DNA from: Mesorhizobium denitrificans
GTDB taxonomy: Bacteria; Pseudomonadota; Alphaproteobacteria; Rhizobiales; Rhizobiaceae
Direction: 5' to 3'
Length of the DNA stretch: 64,000 nucleotides
Assembly: GCF_003403035.1 (NCBI RefSeq)
Contig: NZ_QURN01000004.1
Coordinates: 62,001 to 126,000, forward strand
The position numbers and the translations under genes were made by a program. Below are positions 37,084 to 45,818 of this stretch, in pieces. Within the stretch, counting starts at the first letter, position 1. Every line of letters begins with the position of its first letter. The notes below the pieces were generated by a model that ran no database searches, had not been told where the DNA came from, and worked only from the letters and a program-made list of their open reading frames with translations.

Positions 37084-38196
37084 ATGAAAACGAGAGCCGC
37101 AGTCGCATGGGAAGCCAAGAAGCCTCTGACCATCGAGACAATCGAGATCGGAGGGCCGAAGCCGGGCGAGGTGCTCGTTGAAATCATGGCGACCGGCGTT
37201 TGCCACACCGACGCCTACACGCTCGACGGCCTTGATTCCGAAGGCAAGTTTCCCGCGATTCTCGGTCACGAAGGCGCGGGCATCGTGCGCGAGGTCGGCG
37301 CGGGCGTCACGTCGCTGAAGGTGGGCGATCACGTCATCCCGCTTTACACGCCGGAGTGCCGCCAGTGCAAAACCTGCCTGTCGCAGCGCTCAAATCTCTG
37401 CACCTCGATCCGCGCCACGCAGGGTCAAGGCCTTATGCCGGATCACACCAGCAGGTTCTCATGCGACGGCGGCGAGATTTTCCATTACATGGGCTGCTCG
37501 ACCTTCTCGAACTTCACCGTGCTGCCGGAGATTGCGCTGGCAAAAGTTCGCGAGGACGCGCCTTTTGACAAGATTTGCTACATCGGCTGCGGCGTGACCA
37601 CCGGCATCGGCGCTGTAGTTTACACGGGCAAGGTCTGGCCGGGAGCCAATGTCGTTGTGTTCGGCTTGGGCGGCATCGGCCTCAACGTCATTCAGGGTGC
37701 CAGAATGGTTGGCGCAGACAAGATCATCGGCGTCGACATCAACCCCGGCAAGGTCGAGATGGCGAAGAAGTTCGGCATGACGCACTTCATCAGTCCGAAC
37801 GATGTCGGCGTAGACAAGGTCGTCAGTGCCATTCAAGACCTGACCGATGGCGGTGCGGATTTCAGCTTCGATTGCACGGGCAATGTCAATGTCATGCGGC
37901 AGGCGCTGGAATGCTGCCATCGCGGCTGGGGAACCAGCATCGTGATCGGCGTGGCGCCAGCCGGTGCCGAGATTTCCACCCGCCCATTCCAGCTTGTTAC
38001 GGGTCGCAACTGGCGCGGCTCCGCCTTTGGCGGTGCGCGTGGCCGCACCGATGTGCCGAAGATTGTCGACTGGTACATGGAGGGCAAGATCAACATTGAC
38101 GATCTGATTACCCACACCATGCCGCTGGACGACATCAACAAAGCCTTCGACCTCATGCATGAGGGTAAGTCGATCCGCTCCGTGGTCATTTATTGA
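37084..38196 (+). CDS. frmA: S-(hydroxymethyl)glutathione dehydrogenase / class III alcohol dehydrogenase
   Basis: NAD-dependent zinc enzyme that oxidises the formaldehyde-glutathione adduct to S-formylglutathione, and can reduce S-nitrosoglutathione. In 370 residues it shows catalytic zinc ligands Cys40, His62 and Cys169 and structural zinc cysteines 92, 95, 98 and 106, plus the GLGGIGL nucleotide-binding turn. The ATG was chosen by AAGGGATG upstream; a longer frame adds 23 non-family residues. It is followed nine bases later by fghA, forming the glutathione formaldehyde-detoxification pair. Confidence 0.95.
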   Translation: MKTRAAVAWEAKKPLTIETIEIGGPKPGEVLVEIMATGVCHTDAYTLDGLDSEGKFPAILGHEGAGIVREVGAGVTSLKVGDHVIPLYTPECRQCKTCLSQRSNLCTSIRATQGQGLMPDHTSRFSCDGGEIFHYMGCSTFSNFTVLPEIALAKVREDAPFDKICYIGCGVTTGIGAVVYTGKVWPGANVVVFGLGGIGLNVIQGARMVGADKIIGVDINPGKVEMAKKFGMTHFISPNDVGVDKVVSAIQDLTDGGADFSFDCTGNVNVMRQALECCHRGWGTSIVIGVAPAGAEISTRPFQLVTGRNWRGSAFGGARGRTDVPKIVDWYMEGKINIDDLITHTMPLDDINKAFDLMHEGKSIRSVVIY

Positions 38197-38205
38197 GGTC
38201 GCGCG

Positions 38206-39039
38206 ATGGAGATCGTCTCGAAAGCCAAATCGCATGGCGGCGTGCAGGGTGTGTACCGGCACGCGTCTGACGCAACCGGAACGCCCATGACGTTTGCCGT
38301 GTTCGTTCCGCCACAGGTGGATAGCGGGCCGGTGCCTGTGCTGTGGTACTTGTCGGGCCTGACCTGCACCCATGCCAATGTGATGGAAAAGGGCGAATAC
38401 CGTGCTGCCGCTGCACAGCATGGCGTCATCATCGTCGCGCCCGATACGAGCCCGCGCGGCGAAAACGTGCCTGACGAACCGGGCAACTGGCAATTCGGTT
38501 CAGGCGCAGGCTTTTACGTAGACGCGACCCAAGCGCCGTTTTCCACGAACTACAACATGTACTCTTACATCGTGGACGAACTGCCCGCGCTCATTGCCTC
38601 GCAGTTTCCAGCCGATATGAAACGGCAAGGCATTTTCGGCCATTCAATGGGCGGGCATGGCGCGCTGACAATTGCGCTCAAACATCCCGACCGTTTCAAA
38701 AGCTGCTCCGCGTTCGCGCCCATCGTGAACCCCAGCACGGCAGACTGGTCGCGCCCGGCCTTCGAGAAATATCTCGGCAAAGACGAGACCGCATGGCGCG
38801 AATATGACGCCGTTTCGCTTATCGAAGACGGCAGGCGCTTCCCGGAGTTTCTGGTGGATCAGGGCACTGCGGACAGCTTCCTGACAACCGGCCTGCGCCC
38901 GGAGCTATTGGCCGAAGCGTGCAGGAAGGCGCAAATCCCGTTGCGCCTGAACATGCGCGAGGGATATGACCATTCCTATTTCTTCATTTCGTCGTTCATG
39001 GCGGATCATATCGACTGGCACGCCGCGCGCCTGAAGTGA
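38206..39039 (+). CDS. fghA: S-formylglutathione hydrolase
   Basis: Alpha/beta-hydrolase of the esterase D family, 277 residues, hydrolysing S-formylglutathione to formate and glutathione. The nucleophile elbow GHSMGG holds Ser147; the family segment YLSGLTCTHANVMEKGEYR comes before it, and the catalytic His in DHSYFFISSF lies near the C-terminus. It directly follows frmA, whose product is its substrate. Confidence 0.95.
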   Translation: MEIVSKAKSHGGVQGVYRHASDATGTPMTFAVFVPPQVDSGPVPVLWYLSGLTCTHANVMEKGEYRAAAAQHGVIIVAPDTSPRGENVPDEPGNWQFGSGAGFYVDATQAPFSTNYNMYSYIVDELPALIASQFPADMKRQGIFGHSMGGHGALTIALKHPDRFKSCSAFAPIVNPSTADWSRPAFEKYLGKDETAWREYDAVSLIEDGRRFPEFLVDQGTADSFLTTGLRPELLAEACRKAQIPLRLNMREGYDHSYFFISSFMADHIDWHAARLK

Positions 39040-39054
39040 TTAAGACCGGAAACG

Positions 39055-39864
39055 CTAAGCGTTCGCCTTGATCACATGTGCCTGCATCTTGGCGGAGATT
39101 TCTCCGCTTCCGCGCCTTTCTGCAATGGTCGCTGCAACACGGTCGGTTATAGCCTCCAGATTTCCGCCCCTCGCCTCGATTTCATTGCGAATGGGCGTGC
39201 CCTGGCAAAAGGCCGTCGCAACAATTCGAGCCAAAGGCGCACGGCTTTGCTCTGCTTTCGTCTCGATTGCGACGTCAGAAAAGCCCGCCTCTTCCAACTG
39301 GCTGCGGATTAGCCCCGTGTCAAAATAGCCGTGGGGCGTGCGTGTAATGAAGCGTGGCGGATCGTCCGGGAAAATCTCGCCAAGAGCGTCGAGCACGTCT
39401 TGCGCAAACACGTTTTCCTCGATCCGGTCCCATACGTTAAACAAAAAGCGCCCTCCGGGTTTCAGAACACGCTTCACCTCGCGATAGCCGGACGTTCGAT
39501 CCGGGAAGAACATCGCGCCAAACTGACAACAAGCGAGATCGAAGGCCGCATCGTCGAACGGCAGCGCCATCGCGTCCGCTTGCTTCCACTGTATCCGGCT
39601 ATCCGGCGGCTGGCGTGAGGCTGCATAGTCAAGCATTGCGGGGTTGAGATCAGTCACCACGTAGGCAGCATCCGCTGCAAGTTTTGGAGCCAGGGCTCGG
39701 GTCACGACACCAGTACCAGCTGCAATTTCCAGAACGGCTTTCGGCGAAAACGAAGCTGCCTGCTGCGCGATATCATTTGCATAGAAGTCGAAGATCAGTG
39801 GCACCATGTAGCGGTCATAGTTTTCCGGAACAGAGCCAGCGAAAACCTTGTCAGCTTCCAACAT
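39055..39864 (-). CDS. Class I SAM-dependent methyltransferase
   Basis: A 269-residue Rossmann-fold methyltransferase of the UbiE/Methyltransf_11 kind: motif I VLEIAAGTGVVTRAL near residue 45, the acidic loop DLNPAMLDYA, and FDLACCQFGAMFFPD as motif II region. The substrate is unknown. It converges on fghA and diverges from the luciferase-like oxidoreductase gene. Confidence 0.85.
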   Translation of the reverse strand: MLEADKVFAGSVPENYDRYMVPLIFDFYANDIAQQAASFSPKAVLEIAAGTGVVTRALAPKLAADAAYVVTDLNPAMLDYAASRQPPDSRIQWKQADAMALPFDDAAFDLACCQFGAMFFPDRTSGYREVKRVLKPGGRFLFNVWDRIEENVFAQDVLDALGEIFPDDPPRFITRTPHGYFDTGLIRSQLEEAGFSDVAIETKAEQSRAPLARIVATAFCQGTPIRNEIEARGGNLEAITDRVAATIAERRGSGEISAKMQAHVIKANA

Positions 39865-40021
39865 AGGAGCACCTATTGTTTGGCGGTTTTCAATATTAGC
39901 ACATTGCGAGCCACTTTGGATTCGAAATCAAACACCAGTTCAAACGCACAGCCAAAAGACCGCCACGTTTCACTTGCACCGATCGGTAGCTTTGAACGCA
40001 ATCCTGATTTACGTTGAACAG

Positions 40022-41044
40022 ATGAAGAAGATCGGATTTCTGTCCTTCGGACACTGGACGCCATCACCGCAATCGCAGACGCGATCTGCCTCCGACACGT
40101 TGCTGCAGTCTATCGATCTCACCGTCGCCGCGGAGGAACTTGGTGCAGATGGAGCCTATTTTCGGGTTCATCATTTTGCGCGGCAGCTTGGCTCGCCCTT
40201 TCCTCTGCTGGCTGCGGCGGGCGCGAAGACCAAACGCATCGAAATCGGCACCGCTGTCATCGACATGCGGTATGAGAACCCTCTCTACATGGCCGAAGAT
40301 GCCGGTGCGGCTGACCTCATCGCTGGTGGACGTCTGCAACTGGGTATTAGTCGCGGCTCTCCTGAGCAGGTGATCGATGGTTGGCGCTATTTCGGTTACG
40401 CGCCGGCCGAAGGTGAAACAGACGCCGATATGGCTCGTCGGCACGCTGAGGTATTTCTCGATGTGCTGCGGGGCCAGGGGTTCGCCGAACCTAATCCGCG
40501 CCCCATGTTTCCTAACCCGCCGGGTAAACTCCGTATCGAGCCGCACTCGGAAGGTTTGCGCGAGCGCATCTGGTGGGGTGCTGCAACGAATGCGACAGCA
40601 GAGTGGGCTGCAAAGCTTGGTATGAACTTACAGAGTTCAACCCTGAAGTTCGACGAAACGGGCGAGCCGTTCCACATTCAGCAAGCCCAACAGATCAGGG
40701 TTTACCGGGAGGCATGGAAGGCCGCCGGTCACGAACGCGAACCTCGCGTTTCGGTCAGCCGCAGCATCTTTGCGATTGTTGATGATCGCGACCGTGCGTA
40801 TTTCGGCAGCGGTAGCAGAGAACAAGACCAGATAGGGTTCATTGAAGAGAACACGCGCGCCATTTTCGGCCGCGGATATACTGGCGAGCCCGAAACCTTG
40901 ATAAAGGAACTGGCAAAAGACGAGGCAATCGCAGAGGCCGACACGCTGTTGCTGACCGTACCCAATCAGTTGGGGGTCGAATACAATGCCCACGTGCTGG
41001 AAGCCATTCTAAAGTACGTAGCGCCGGAACTTGGGTGGCGCTGA
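40022..41044 (+). CDS. LLM-class flavin-dependent oxidoreductase
   Basis: A 340-residue luciferase-like monooxygenase-family protein: MKKIGFLSFGHW start, the HHFARQLGSPFPLLAA and IEIGTAVIDMRYENP segments and RLQLGISRGSP, all typical of the bacterial luciferase-like fold that uses FMNH2. The substrate is unknown. The ATG was chosen because the open frame upstream lacks family character. It stands alone. Confidence 0.88.
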   Translation: MKKIGFLSFGHWTPSPQSQTRSASDTLLQSIDLTVAAEELGADGAYFRVHHFARQLGSPFPLLAAAGAKTKRIEIGTAVIDMRYENPLYMAEDAGAADLIAGGRLQLGISRGSPEQVIDGWRYFGYAPAEGETDADMARRHAEVFLDVLRGQGFAEPNPRPMFPNPPGKLRIEPHSEGLRERIWWGAATNATAEWAAKLGMNLQSSTLKFDETGEPFHIQQAQQIRVYREAWKAAGHEREPRVSVSRSIFAIVDDRDRAYFGSGSREQDQIGFIEENTRAIFGRGYTGEPETLIKELAKDEAIAEADTLLLTVPNQLGVEYNAHVLEAILKYVAPELGWR

Positions 41045-41062
41045 CAGCCAGGCTGATAAATT

Positions 41063-41884
41063 TCAGCTATCGCGAAACGATGCATGTGGTGGCGGCGGTG
41101 GGCTCTTGTGAAACTTTGCTCCCTTGAACCACAGGCGCAGTGCTTGCCAATGGATCCCTAGCGTTACCTTCAACGTCATGAAAGGGAACTTGGCCAGGCA
41201 CACCGCAAGGCTTGCGCTGTCGAGATGCACTGCGTCCCCATTGAATGTAGCCGCCAACACCGGCTCGTCGCCGACTTCTTCGTGAATGCGCAGCCGAACT
41301 GTCCTGCCCGGTGGTAAAACCCGGAAATGATAGCGCGCGCTCATTTCCATGAACGGTGAAACGTGCAGCACTTTTGCGCGCGTTTGCCGAATTCCGGCGG
41401 GGCCGGACTCACCATGCATAACCGGAGCAACATAGCTGTGCCGTTCGCCAAATGTGTTTCGCACAGCGTAGATAAGAGCGGTCAAAGCCCCGTTTTGGTC
41501 ATATGCGAAATAGACTGAAATGGGGTTAAACGCGTATCCGAAGATGCGCGGATAAGCGAGCATCAGAATCCTGTGCGCGGGCTTTTGAAACCCCGCTTTG
41601 CCGAGCAACCCATCAGCGTATTGCCTAAGCGTCTCGCCGGTTTGTTCGACGTGGTCGCGCTCATAAAGCGAAACCATGCCGGGCCGATTGACGCACAGGA
41701 GAAAGGTCTGTCCGTCCAACTCCGGCAAGCGGTCCAGATCCACGAGGAGAGAAAATACTGAGTAGGAAAAGCGGTGGCCGAACGGCTTCAGGCGCTGGTG
41801 CATAACGCTGCCAGCATAGAGTGTGCCGGCAGCGTCCGGTGCGGTCCCGTTCGCGGCAGTCGTCGTGATGCGTGCGCGACTCAT
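41063..41884 (-). CDS. DUF1365 family protein
   Basis: A 273-residue protein with the DUF1365 (COG3496) pattern: LYAGSVMHQRLKPFGHRFSY at the start, YPRIFGYAFNPISVYF in the middle and KVLHVSPFMEM later. The family lies beside FAD-dependent amine-oxidase-like and CFA-synthase-like genes in many proteobacteria, often under RpoE/ChrR control, and is thought to act on membrane fatty acids. It overlaps phrB by four bases and is the last gene of the DUF2147-phrB-DUF1365 operon. Confidence 0.88.
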   Translation of the reverse strand: MSRARITTTAANGTAPDAAGTLYAGSVMHQRLKPFGHRFSYSVFSLLVDLDRLPELDGQTFLLCVNRPGMVSLYERDHVEQTGETLRQYADGLLGKAGFQKPAHRILMLAYPRIFGYAFNPISVYFAYDQNGALTALIYAVRNTFGERHSYVAPVMHGESGPAGIRQTRAKVLHVSPFMEMSARYHFRVLPPGRTVRLRIHEEVGDEPVLAATFNGDAVHLDSASLAVCLAKFPFMTLKVTLGIHWQALRLWFKGAKFHKSPPPPPHASFRDS

Positions 41885-43320
41885 ACGTCGGCCTTTACGG
41901 ATTGGTATGCGGCCAATGCGCGGGCGCGCGCTGTGGCGTGATCCACAATTGGCGCGGGATAGTTTTCACCCAGAATCACGCCAGCTTTTTCCAGCACACC
42001 GCTTGACGCTTCCCAAGGCTGGTGAATGAAGCGATCCGGAAGCGCTGCCAGTTCGGGCACGTATGTGCGAACATATTCGCCCTTGAGGTCGAATTTTTCA
42101 CCCTGCAAAACCGGATTGAATATTCGAAAATACGGTGCGGCATCCGCTCCCGACCCAGCGACCCATTGCCAATTGCCTGGATTGCTGGCCTGGTCTGCAT
42201 CCACGAGCGTATCCCAAAACCACCGCTCGCCCTCTCTCCAATCGATCAGCAGGTGTTTGGTCAAAAACGACGCTGCAATCATCCGCACGCGATTGTGCAT
42301 CGTGCCCGTTTGCCAAAGCTCGCGCATACCCGCATCGACAATCGGATAGCCCGTCGCTCCGCGTTGCCATGCATGCAACGCGCGCTTGTTGGTCAGCCAG
42401 GGAAAATGATCGAAGGCGCGCTGGAAGTTTTGCTGTGCAAGGTCGGGATTGTGCGACAGGAGGTGATAACAGAACTCGCGCCAACCCACTTCCTGCCTGA
42501 ATTTCGCAGCATCGGAGCTGTTTGAGGTTCGATTTTTGGCAATCGCCGCAAAAATGGTGAAAGGCGTGATTTCCCCATGCGCGAGATGCGGAGACAGCCG
42601 CGATGTGAGACGCGCGGGAAAGTCGCGTCCCTCCGCATACCCACGAAGATTTTCCGCTACGAACTCCTTTAGCGCGGCAATCGCGCCTTCCTCACCGGGC
42701 GTCCATGCCTCTCGTAAACCGCTTGCCCAATCGGGTTTCGGCAAAGGCAGAACTTCATCGACAGGTTCAGTCCAAACCTCGCCTGAATATGCCCGCAAAC
42801 TCTTTGGCACATCTATCGGGTCCCGGTGTTCCGGGCCAGACGACAAAGCATTCCAGAACGGCTTGAACACCTTGTAAAACGAACCTGATTTGGTGGCGAG
42901 TTGCGAAGGCTCATGCAGCAGATGCCCGTCGAAATCTCGGGTGCGTATGCCATTCGCCCGCAGCGCTTTTTCCATTCTGCGGTCCGCTGTCGCCCCATTT
43001 GGGTCGTACCTGCGGTTCCACGTCACGGCATCCGCTCCGCTCTCCGCCACAAGTTCGGAAACAACTTTGGAAAGCTCGCCCCGCCGAATGATGAGCTTGC
43101 CGGCAAGGCCATCCAGCGCCTTTTCCAACTCCTTTAACGATTGATGGAGCCACCAGCGGGATGCTGCCCCTCTCGGGCGCAAATCGCCTTCACCGTCATC
43201 AAACACAAAAGCCGGAATGACCGGCTTATCCAGTCGCGCAGCCTCGGCAAGCGCACCGTTATCTCGCAAACGAAGGTCATGGCGGAAAAGAACTATTGTC
43301 GGCTTGTCTGTCATTGCCAT
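41881..43320 (-). CDS. phrB: Deoxyribodipyrimidine photolyase
   Basis: Light-driven repair of cyclobutane pyrimidine dimers. The 479-residue product has the N-terminal antenna-binding Rossmann domain (IVLFRHDLRLRDNGAL) and the C-terminal FAD domain with WREFCYHLL, the Trp-rich WDTLVDADQASNPGNWQWVAGSGADAAPYFRIFNP region (in several pieces) and the HNRVRM motif. Two ATG codons six bases apart could start it. It begins five bases after the DUF2147 gene, behind an RpoE-type promoter; photolyase is a known RpoE target in Rhodobacter. Confidence 0.95.
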   Translation of the reverse strand: MAMTDKPTIVLFRHDLRLRDNGALAEAARLDKPVIPAFVFDDGEGDLRPRGAASRWWLHQSLKELEKALDGLAGKLIIRRGELSKVVSELVAESGADAVTWNRRYDPNGATADRRMEKALRANGIRTRDFDGHLLHEPSQLATKSGSFYKVFKPFWNALSSGPEHRDPIDVPKSLRAYSGEVWTEPVDEVLPLPKPDWASGLREAWTPGEEGAIAALKEFVAENLRGYAEGRDFPARLTSRLSPHLAHGEITPFTIFAAIAKNRTSNSSDAAKFRQEVGWREFCYHLLSHNPDLAQQNFQRAFDHFPWLTNKRALHAWQRGATGYPIVDAGMRELWQTGTMHNRVRMIAASFLTKHLLIDWREGERWFWDTLVDADQASNPGNWQWVAGSGADAAPYFRIFNPVLQGEKFDLKGEYVRTYVPELAALPDRFIHQPWEASSGVLEKAGVILGENYPAPIVDHATARARALAAYQSVKADV

Positions 43321-43325
43321 GAGCG

Positions 43326-43706
43326 TCAGTTTGAAGGCTTCCAGCTAACATTCTTACACAAAATGCCACCGAGCACACAGCCGCGCGTAACCAGTTTGTC
43401 CTTGGCGACGGTCATCGTCATACCGTAGGTGCGGTCCCGTTTTTCATCATAGGCTGTGCCGGCTAGCTTGCCTGTCGCGTCTGGCTTCAATGACATAACC
43501 AGCCTGTCGCCAACTTCTTCGCCGCCGCTGGTATCTCCTATCCACAGGTTTGTGGCGCAGATTTTGGTTCCACACGCGGCAACGCGGACACGCGCATTTC
43601 CGTCATCCCGCATCCAGACACCGCTGGGGTCAGGCTCTTGCTGGGCGAAAGCCTGTGTCGCAAACAGCAATGCCGCAGCAAGCACATAAGAAACAGGATT
43701 TGCCAT
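43326..43706 (-). CDS. DUF2147 family exported protein
   Basis: A 126-residue protein with a signal peptide (cleavage after AFA-Q) and the DUF2147 pattern: DPSGVWMRDDGNARVRVAACG, KICATNLWI, then a C-terminal GCVLGGILCKNVSW with a Cys pair. Periplasmic, function unknown. GGGAGGAAAA precedes the ATG, and an RpoE-type promoter lies upstream; it is the first gene of the photolyase operon. Confidence 0.87.
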   Translation of the reverse strand: MANPVSYVLAAALLFATQAFAQQEPDPSGVWMRDDGNARVRVAACGTKICATNLWIGDTSGGEEVGDRLVMSLKPDATGKLAGTAYDEKRDRTYGMTMTVAKDKLVTRGCVLGGILCKNVSWKPSN

Positions 43707-43729
43707 ACCCGTTTTCCTCCCTGTCTTAC

Positions 43730-43759
43730 CTATTACGTTGGTGGAGGCATTTCGGTTCA
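43730..43759 (-). promoter_or_regulatory. RpoE-type promoter of DUF2147-phrB-DUF1365
   Basis: On the minus strand TGAACC, 18 bases, then TAATAG, ending 24 bases before the DUF2147 start. It differs from the TGATCC of the other three sites by one base. It is back to back with the promoter of the DUF2177 gene. Confidence 0.6.
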
Positions 43760-43767
43760 CCGGCGGG

Positions 43768-43797
43768 TGATCCGCCGACCCGGAAATCACGTAAAAC
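43768..43797 (+). promoter_or_regulatory. RpoE-type promoter of the DUF2177 gene
   Basis: TGATCC, 18 bases, then TAAAAC, ending 25 bases before the DUF2177 start. Matches the TGATCC-N18-TA form known for the Rhodobacter RpoE/ChrR system. Confidence 0.72.
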
Positions 43798-43821
43798 TTC
43801 GATGTTCACACAGGGCGAAAC

Positions 43822-44223
43822 ATGAAAACGATTATGGTTGCCTATGTTGTCGCGGGTCTGGCATTTCTCGCTGTAGATGCCATCTGGCTGACCGTTATGG
43901 CGGAGACACTTTATCGACCGCTGCTTGGGAGCAAGCTCGCTGACGGGTTTGTATTGGCTCCCGCCACATTGTTTTATCTGATCTATATCGCCGGTATCGT
44001 CTATTTCGCAGTGCTCCCAGCGCTTCAGGATGGTGGGCTGACCAAGGCAGCTCTAAATGGCGCCATCCTTGGGTTGGTCGCCTACGCCACATATGATCTT
44101 ACAAACCAGGCAACGCTGCGCGATTGGCCGCTGACAATCACGCTCGCCGATATTCCATGGGGAATGTTTGTATCCGCCGTTGGTGCTTCAGCGGGCTTTC
44201 TCGCTGCCAGTCGCTTTGGCTGA
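43822..44223 (+). CDS. DUF2177 family membrane protein
   Basis: A 133-residue protein with four hydrophobic segments and the DUF2177 (COG4852) pattern AFLAVDAIWLTVMAETLYRP, followed later by YDLTNQATLRDWP. Function unknown. COG4852 genes recur beside CFA-type and FAD-oxidoreductase genes of the same stress regulon. Its last 36 bases overlap the 3' end of the convergent membrane-protein gene. Confidence 0.88.
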   Translation: MKTIMVAYVVAGLAFLAVDAIWLTVMAETLYRPLLGSKLADGFVLAPATLFYLIYIAGIVYFAVLPALQDGGLTKAALNGAILGLVAYATYDLTNQATLRDWPLTITLADIPWGMFVSAVGASAGFLAASRFG

Positions 44224-44784
44224 GACCTCGCATTCCGCCAGCAGCCGCGAGAACATGATTGCAACGAGAGCGGTAAGCGCGCTCGCGCTCATGACATTGA
44301 GCCGCACCAAGGCTGCGTATTCGTCAGCGGAATAAGACACGACCGGCTCGCCATAGCGACCATGCAAAAACAGAAACGCCGCGAAGCATGCACCTGCCAA
44401 AGCGAGCGATAATATCCGCTCGCGTGAACGAAAAATCAGCAGCGCCAGAACCGCGCACGGAATGAGAAATATCTCCACCCCGGATTGAACTCCGAAAAGC
44501 CTGGCGCAAAGCAAAGTGTTGGCAATGCCCGTCACCGGTAGCAGACCGCGCCCGGCAGCCGAATTTACCCGCGCGATTGCGGGAACCGCCAGAAAGAACG
44601 GCGTCGAAAGAAATGTGTAGAAAGCAGGCGTTATGTTTCCGCCAACGAACCACCAGAGATAGAGCGGATAAAATGGCTGGTTTGACGCAACCAGAACGGA
44701 AACGGAGTTGGCCAAAGCCACGCGCGGATCTGGGTTTCCGATGTATGCATTGACCGCAGCACTCAGCCTTTGCAAAGCGCCCAT
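44188..44784 (-). CDS. Multi-spanning membrane protein, unknown
   Basis: A 198-residue, strongly hydrophobic protein with about five membrane segments; recognisable stretches are NQPFYPLYLWWFVGGNITPAF (in two parts) and AFLFLHGRYG. I do not recognise the family. The ATG is five bases after the stop of the methyltransferase gene; an earlier ATG at 44832 would overlap that gene by 43 bases and give 214 residues. Last gene of the rpoE operon. Confidence 0.7.
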   Translation of the reverse strand: MGALQRLSAAVNAYIGNPDPRVALANSVSVLVASNQPFYPLYLWWFVGGNITPAFYTFLSTPFFLAVPAIARVNSAAGRGLLPVTGIANTLLCARLFGVQSGVEIFLIPCAVLALLIFRSRERILSLALAGACFAAFLFLHGRYGEPVVSYSADEYAALVRLNVMSASALTALVAIMFSRLLAECEVSAKATGSEKAR

Positions 44785-44789
44785 CGCAG

Positions 44790-45818
44790 TCACGATCCCG
44801 AAGGTCGCAATAGGTAGTGGCTGACACTCCATTCATTGCCGGCTTCGTGTCCGAACAAGCCAGCGGTAGCGAGGAAGAACAAGCGCCATCGGCGCATCCA
44901 TAGAGCCGCGTCTTCACCATAGGTTCGCTGAAAAATCGTCCTGATCGCAGCGCTGTTGCGGTCGAAATTTCCCAACCAGTCAAGCGCAGTGCGTTGATAG
45001 TGTATCCCGTTCCACCGCCAGTCTCGCTCGACGACAAAACTCTCCTCGAACTGGCGCATCAGAGTGTGGCTCGGCATCAAGCCACCCGTGAAAAAGTGCT
45101 GCGCTATCCAGTCCGTCTTATCGGCGCGATCAAAGCGATAAGCACTGTCGCAATGGGAAAAAACATGAATGAAAACCCGGCCATCAGGCGCGATCCAATC
45201 ACGGGCACGTCGCAGCAACGCGTCCCAGTTCGACATGTGCTCAAACATTTCTACCGACACTATGCGGTCGAATTTTCCTTGCGCGTCAAAATCATTCATA
45301 TCGGCGGTCACGACGCTAAGGTTCTCAAATCCGCGGCGCACTATCTCGCTTTCGATAAACATGCGCTGCGAAACTGAATTGGATACCGAAACGATGCTCG
45401 AACGCGGGTAGCGTTCCGCCATGAAAAGCGACAGCGAACCCCACCCGCAACCTAGCTCGAGAATGCTCTGACCGTCGGTCAGATTGGCATGCTCGCAACT
45501 CTCTTCAAGCGCAGCAAGCTCGGCTTCCGCCAAGGTACTTTCAGGGCCGCGATACAGGCAGCACGAGTATTTTCTCTGTGGCCCTAACGCCAATTCAAAA
45601 AATGCAGGCGGCAACTCATAATGCTGCTCATTTGCCTGATCGACATTCGTGGCGATGGGCCACCCCGCCATGCCTTGCGCAAATTCACGATCTGAATTGC
45701 GGGCATTCGCTAGCAAGCGGCTCGTGCGCCCGACAAGTCGAGCAACCCCGAATCGAAGTGCAGCGTCGGGTAGCGGCAGGTTTTCAGCAGCCGCGATTGC
45801 GGCTTGCGCCATATTCAT
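44790..45818 (-). CDS. Cyclopropane-fatty-acid-synthase-family methyltransferase
   Basis: A 342-residue SAM-dependent enzyme of the CFA synthase/mycolic-acid methyltransferase family. It has EQHYELPPAFFELALGP before motif I (ILELGCGWGSLSLFMAE), VSNSVSQRMFI, and VSVEMFEHMSNW as the acidic region. It is shorter at the N-terminus than E. coli Cfa. Related enzymes in the Rhodobacter RpoE regulon modify unsaturated phospholipid chains, including in furan fatty acid synthesis. The start overlaps the DUF1295 stop (ATGA) and has GGGAG upstream. Confidence 0.9.
   Translation of the reverse strand: MNMAQAAIAAAENLPLPDAALRFGVARLVGRTSRLLANARNSDREFAQGMAGWPIATNVDQANEQHYELPPAFFELALGPQRKYSCCLYRGPESTLAEAELAALEESCEHANLTDGQSILELGCGWGSLSLFMAERYPRSSIVSVSNSVSQRMFIESEIVRRGFENLSVVTADMNDFDAQGKFDRIVSVEMFEHMSNWDALLRRARDWIAPDGRVFIHVFSHCDSAYRFDRADKTDWIAQHFFTGGLMPSHTLMRQFEESFVVERDWRWNGIHYQRTALDWLGNFDRNSAAIRTIFQRTYGEDAALWMRRWRLFFLATAGLFGHEAGNEWSVSHYLLRPSGS

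Noticed and set aside
38206-39039. fghA as a general esterase unrelated to frmA
   Set aside because: The esterase D motifs and the nine-base gap to frmA make S-formylglutathione hydrolase far more likely.
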